Of a DNA stretch of 64,000 nucleotides, positions 60,422 through 64,000 are shown piece after piece (positions within the stretch are counted from its first letter, which is position 1; each line of letters starts with the position of its first letter). Location of the stretch: the NCBI GenBank assembly GCA_951230915.1, contig OX579635.1, positions 8,618,001-8,682,000 of the forward strand, read 5' to 3'. Origin of the DNA: Antitrichia curtipendula (taxonomy: Eukaryota > Streptophyta > Bryopsida > Hypnales > Leucodontaceae). The notes beneath the pieces were generated by a model that did no database searches, was not told where the DNA came from, and saw only the letters and a program-made list of their open reading frames with translations. The position numbers were made by a program, and so were the translations under genes.

Positions 60422-63064
60422 ATGCCTGGAATTGGAGAGGTGCTGGCTCTGCCAGCGCCCTCCGAGGACGGCCTTGGCGTGTTGCCCGAGTCGCAGCTGC
60501 CTGCTCCCGATGTGGGGGCGGCAGTCCCTCCGCACAAGCCGCCCCAGATGGTGGCGACGCAGACGAAAACGATAGGTATGATTCACCCGCCACCCGACAT
60601 TCGCAGCATTGTGGACAAAACCGCGCAGTTCGTGGCGAAGAACGGTCCTGAATTCGAGAAGCGTATTCTCGCGAACGAGAAGAACAATGTCAAGTTCAAT
60701 TTTTTGAATTCCACGGATCCCTATCATGCGTATTACCAGCATCGCGTGAGTGAGTTTAAAATCCAGCTCGCTGCGCCCGCTGGCGCGATGCCCGTGGCTG
60801 CTGCGCCGGTGAAGACCGAAGAGGAAGCTCGGGCTCAAGAGCAGGCGGAGGCTAATGCCGCGGAAGCAGCGAAACCCCCTCGTAAAGTATTGGAGCCTCC
60901 GGAGCCCGATGTGTATACGGTGCATGTGCCGGAGCTCGCTGCCACGCTAGATGTGGACATTATTAAGTTGACTGCGCAGTATGTAGCACGGAATGGGAAG
61001 ACGTTTCTTACGGGGCTGACAAGCAGGGAGCATTCTAATCCGCAGTTTTCTTTTCTGAAGCCCACGCACAGTATGTTCACGTTCTTCACGGCGCTGGCTG
61101 ATGCTTATTCGAAGGTTCTGGTACCGCCAAAGGGGCTGGTGGAGAAGCTGGAAAAGGATGTAGGGAACAAGACAGGAATTTTGGAGCGATGCTTGCACAG
61201 GTTGGAATGGGAAAGGTCTCAGGCGATGGCACGGCAGAAAGCGGAGGACGAAATTGAGCAGGAGAGAATGCAAATGGCGCTTATTGATTGGCATGACTTC
61301 GTGGTTGTGGAGACTATTGAATTTGCGGAGGAGGAAGATGATGAATTGCCGCAACCGATGACGTTGGAAGAGGTAATTGCCAGGAGCAAGGTAACTGCTG
61401 CTGGTGAAGAAGAGGTGGAGGCCACGGAAGCAGGCAGAGAGATGGAGATGGACATGGACGAAGAGGAGCTGCAGTTAGTGGAAGAGGGCATGAAGACGAC
61501 GACAATCGCTGACGGGAAGACGGAGGAGCAATTGCAACCCGATGAGGACGAGGAAGAGGCTCCCATGAGGATCGTGACGAACTGGAAGCGCCCGGAGGAG
61601 CGTCTGCAACAAGCGGAGAAGGACGCCGCATCCAAGATGGTGAAATCGCCGATTACGGGTGAGCTCATTCCAGTGAACGAGATGGCGGAGCACATGCGCA
61701 TCTCGTTGATTGATCCGAAGTACAAGGAACAGAAGGAGCGCATGATGGCCAAGTTGCGTGAGACCACTCTGGCTCCAGATGATGAGATTTCACGGAACAT
61801 TATGGGACTGGCGCGAACTCGACCCGACATTTTCGGAACCACGGAGGAGGAGGTTTCGAACGCTGTGATGGCAGAGATCGAGGTGAAGAAAGACGAACCC
61901 AAGCAAGTGATATGGGACGGTCATACAGGCAGTATTGGGCGCACCGCCACTCAAGCCATGGCTCAAACCATGACCATCGAGGAGCAAATCGCGGCCATTC
62001 ACAGAGAGAAGGCCAATGTGGGTCCGGATGGAAGACCGCTTCCTGGACCGCCTGCACCCGCTGTACCAAGACTGGCGCCCACGCCTGTTCGACCACCTAT
62101 GCCTCCTCCAGGCCTGGCATTGAACATTCCTCGGCCATCACATCTGGCGGGGCAGCAGAGTTCTGGCGTCGCTCCGCCTCCATTGGCTCAACCCCCTGTC
62201 AGACCACCAGTAGTTCTCCCCATATCTGCCCCGAGGCCTGCTCCTCCTCCAAGGCCTGCTCCTGCTCCTCCCACTCTTCCCACTCCGGCTGTGATGCTTA
62301 CTCGGCCTGCGCCTCCTGCACCTCCAGCGATGCTTCCGCCGCCTAGTCAGTATACTCCACTTCCGCCGCCACCTCCAAGGCCGTATATGGCCCCTGTGCC
62401 ATTGCCTCCACCTCCACCTCAGATGAATATGCCGCCGCCTCCGCCGCCTGAAGAATTTCCCCCGCCACCCCCGGAGGAGCCTGAGCCGAAGAGACAGAAA
62501 CTGGATGAGATTCCTCTTATACCTGAGGACCAATTTCTTGCTCAACATCCGGTATGTCCACATTGCATTCTGCGTAATGTTTCTTCTGCCTATTTTCTGC
62601 AAGTTTCAACTTCTGCTCAGTTTGATTTTTTATTTCCAATTACGGAATGTAGCAATTTAGTCTGTAAGTGCTCTAGGCTGCCTATTTTCATTCCGTAAAT
62701 TGCTACATTCCGTAATTGGAAATTTACGGAACGTGTTTGTTTCTCTCGGCTATTGTGAAGTGTAAACGATTTCTGACTTGCTTTTCTGGTGCAGGGTGCG
62801 GTACGAATCAGTATTTCGGTTCCAATTGTTGAAGGCGAGGCTCATTTGAATGGCCAGACATTGGAGCTTACTGTGTTATCTCTGTCGGAGTCGATCAAAA
62901 GCCTCAAAGAAAAAATCGCAGGGGAAGTTCAACTGGCCGCAAATAAGCAGAAACTGAGCAGTCAAGCAGTGTTTTTAAGAGACAACCTGTCTCTTGCGCA
63001 TTATAACATTGGTCCTGGGGATACTCTATCTTTGGGTCTAAAGGAGCGCGGTGGTAGAAGATAA
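60422..63064 (+). CDS. SF3A1: Splicing factor 3A subunit 1 (SF3A1/SF3a120)
   Basis: Coding exons 60,422-62,551 and 62,795-63,064 join in phase 0 across a GT-AG intron (CATCCG|GTATGT ... TGCAG|GGTGCG) to give 799 residues, the usual plant length. SF3A1 is the scaffold of the SF3a complex of the U2 snRNP, needed for branch-site recognition in the nucleus. Order: SURP1 at about residues 58-110 (IVDKTAQFVAKNGPEFEKRI, then FNFL); SURP2 at about 172-228 (DIIKLTAQYVARNGKTFLTG, FSFLKPTHSMFTFF); acidic middle with the SF3A3/SF3A2-binding region; the plant-type QVIWDGHTGSIGRTATQAMA; a Pro-rich stretch at about 540-690; and a C-terminal ubiquitin-like domain at 711-799 ending LGLKERGGRR. In this family that domain contacts U1 snRNA stem-loop 4. 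The start is the first in-frame ATG. Reading frames on the opposite strand here are shadows. Confidence 0.96.
62633..62722. repeat. Perfect 27-bp inverted repeat in the SF3A1 intron
   Basis: TTTCCAATTACGGAATGTAG and the next seven bases (62,633-62,659) are exactly reverse complementary to 62,696-62,722, with a 36-base loop. A second overlapping pair, TTCCGTAAATT/AATTTACGGAA, lies at 62,691-62,731. The intron RNA would form a stable stem-loop between donor and acceptor. Confidence 0.96.
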
Positions 63065-64000
63065 GCACAATGTATAGCGGATTCAATGTCAGGACAATTG
63101 TGGACTGCTTTTTCGCTTGTGTATTTACCCTCTAGTTAGTTAATGCGGTAATCCTGCAGTTCCCAAGAAAGCTCTTAAAAGGTGGGTGGTGGTACAACAA
63201 TTTGTTTCTCGTCTTTCAAATGATTTTATTGGTTGTTTGAAATTTTGAGCTCCAACCATGAATACACGTGAGTTACGGTGGTGTAACTTCTCTTTTGTAA
63301 AGATCTGCGTGGCAGCTGTAATATGGAAGTTGTTGTAGGCCGGGAAAATTATCCATCTTGAACGAAAATCTGCATCCTTACCTTTTATAATCGCGTGGTT
63401 TTCTTTGTTCATATTTGAGCGGATTCGGTGGCAAGGCATGTCATCCTATGTACTGACTTGGCAGTGATGAGTGCCGTTGTTTCCAGGTTGAAGAATAGAG
63501 TGTGCTACTTACGTTGTTCCAGGGAGTTCTTTTTTTGTTTAAAGCTTTGGGTGGCATCAGAGTGTTAAGCTTCTGCAGGGTCGCTGAGATGAATAATTTA
63601 CCGACAATTAAATTGCAAAAATGCGGTTTGCCTTCAATTTTGGAATTAGGTTTTCATGCCGTGTTTGGAATTAAAAATACAATAAACATCGCAATTTCTG
63701 TGGGTTTGGAATTACTTGGCTACTCGTATAGTATTTGTACTATGGGTTGCAAAGTCTTCAAATGACAAAGATTTCTTCCGCATTACCCACTTGTAATTAC
63801 GACTAATTGTTTTTGGGAGCCTAACCCTCCCAATAATTGCAGAATACCAGCATTTATTTGCATAGTTATAGCATCCTTGAAATCCCATTTAGGATAGAAA
63901 GAAGGGAATATGAAAATAGGGGCACAATGAAGTTTAAAAATTTACTTAGGGTTGGTTCTCACTATATGACAGAAGTCCCACTGTATTTCCAAAATATGCT
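63065..64000 (+). other. 3' untranslated region of SF3A1 and downstream flank
   Basis: AT-rich sequence after the TAA stop, with AATAAA-like and TTGTA elements but no certain poly(A) site. Open frames at 63,140-63,439 (-) and 63,502-63,765 (+) have no recognised motif. No further gene is supported to the window end. Confidence 0.5.

Noticed and set aside
60254..62602. Long minus-strand frames opposite SF3A1 (up to 227 codons)
   Set aside because: Antisense shadows of a GC-rich coding exon; the plus strand encodes SF3A1 without interruption.

Overview
This is nuclear DNA of a land plant. The evidence is a spliced SF3A1 splicing-factor gene, a plant-only DUF1191 membrane-protein gene, an F-box gene and the remains of CCS1, the chloroplast cytochrome c maturation factor. 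About 90% of the window is AT-rich intergenic sequence and decayed transposons, so the genome is probably large. The style of the transposase remnants and the isolated genes fit a non-seed plant (lycophyte, fern or bryophyte) better than a flowering plant, but that is an inference.

Layout. Positions 1-10.8 kb hold a decayed MULE/SWIM-type transposase gene on the minus strand. It is split by three CACTA-type elements, each with clear terminal inverted repeats and a 3-bp target duplication, and a 1.07-kb fold-back hairpin follows. A fourth CACTA-like element with internal minisatellites lies at 10.9-12.9 kb. From 13.3 to 19.5 kb on the plus strand is a decayed multi-exon gene. It appears to join a ParB-like domain to a beta-class DNA N4/N6-methyltransferase-like domain, and it is preceded by an array of short palindromes. 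Positions 19.5-29 kb are AT-rich with a 130-bp tandem array, hairpins and repeat fragments. A GC-richer island at 29.3-34 kb carries the intact F-box gene (+) and the DUF1191 gene (-). Three MITE-like elements, each flanked by TTA or TAA, lie at 36.4-38.1 kb, and one contains a perfect 78-bp spacer-less palindrome. Positions 41-43.5 kb are a GC-richer unassigned island. Positions 44-59.6 kb are mostly AT-rich, with several copies of a repeat family whose ends read TTAACCCCTAAAGGACC. Within this stretch are a decayed Tc1/mariner DD34E transposase (minus, 51-52 kb) and the CCS1 pseudogene (minus, 56.1-58.6 kb). SF3A1 (plus, two coding exons) occupies 60.4-63.1 kb.

Only three protein genes look functional: F-box, DUF1191 and SF3A1. 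They are unrelated housekeeping or regulatory genes and are not an operon. The four decayed genes share a pattern: most premature stops read as C-to-T (or G-to-A) changes at former CAG, CAA, CGA or TGG codons, as expected for long-methylated plant DNA. The best candidate for something not commonly described is the ParB-like/methyltransferase gene and the palindrome array next to it.
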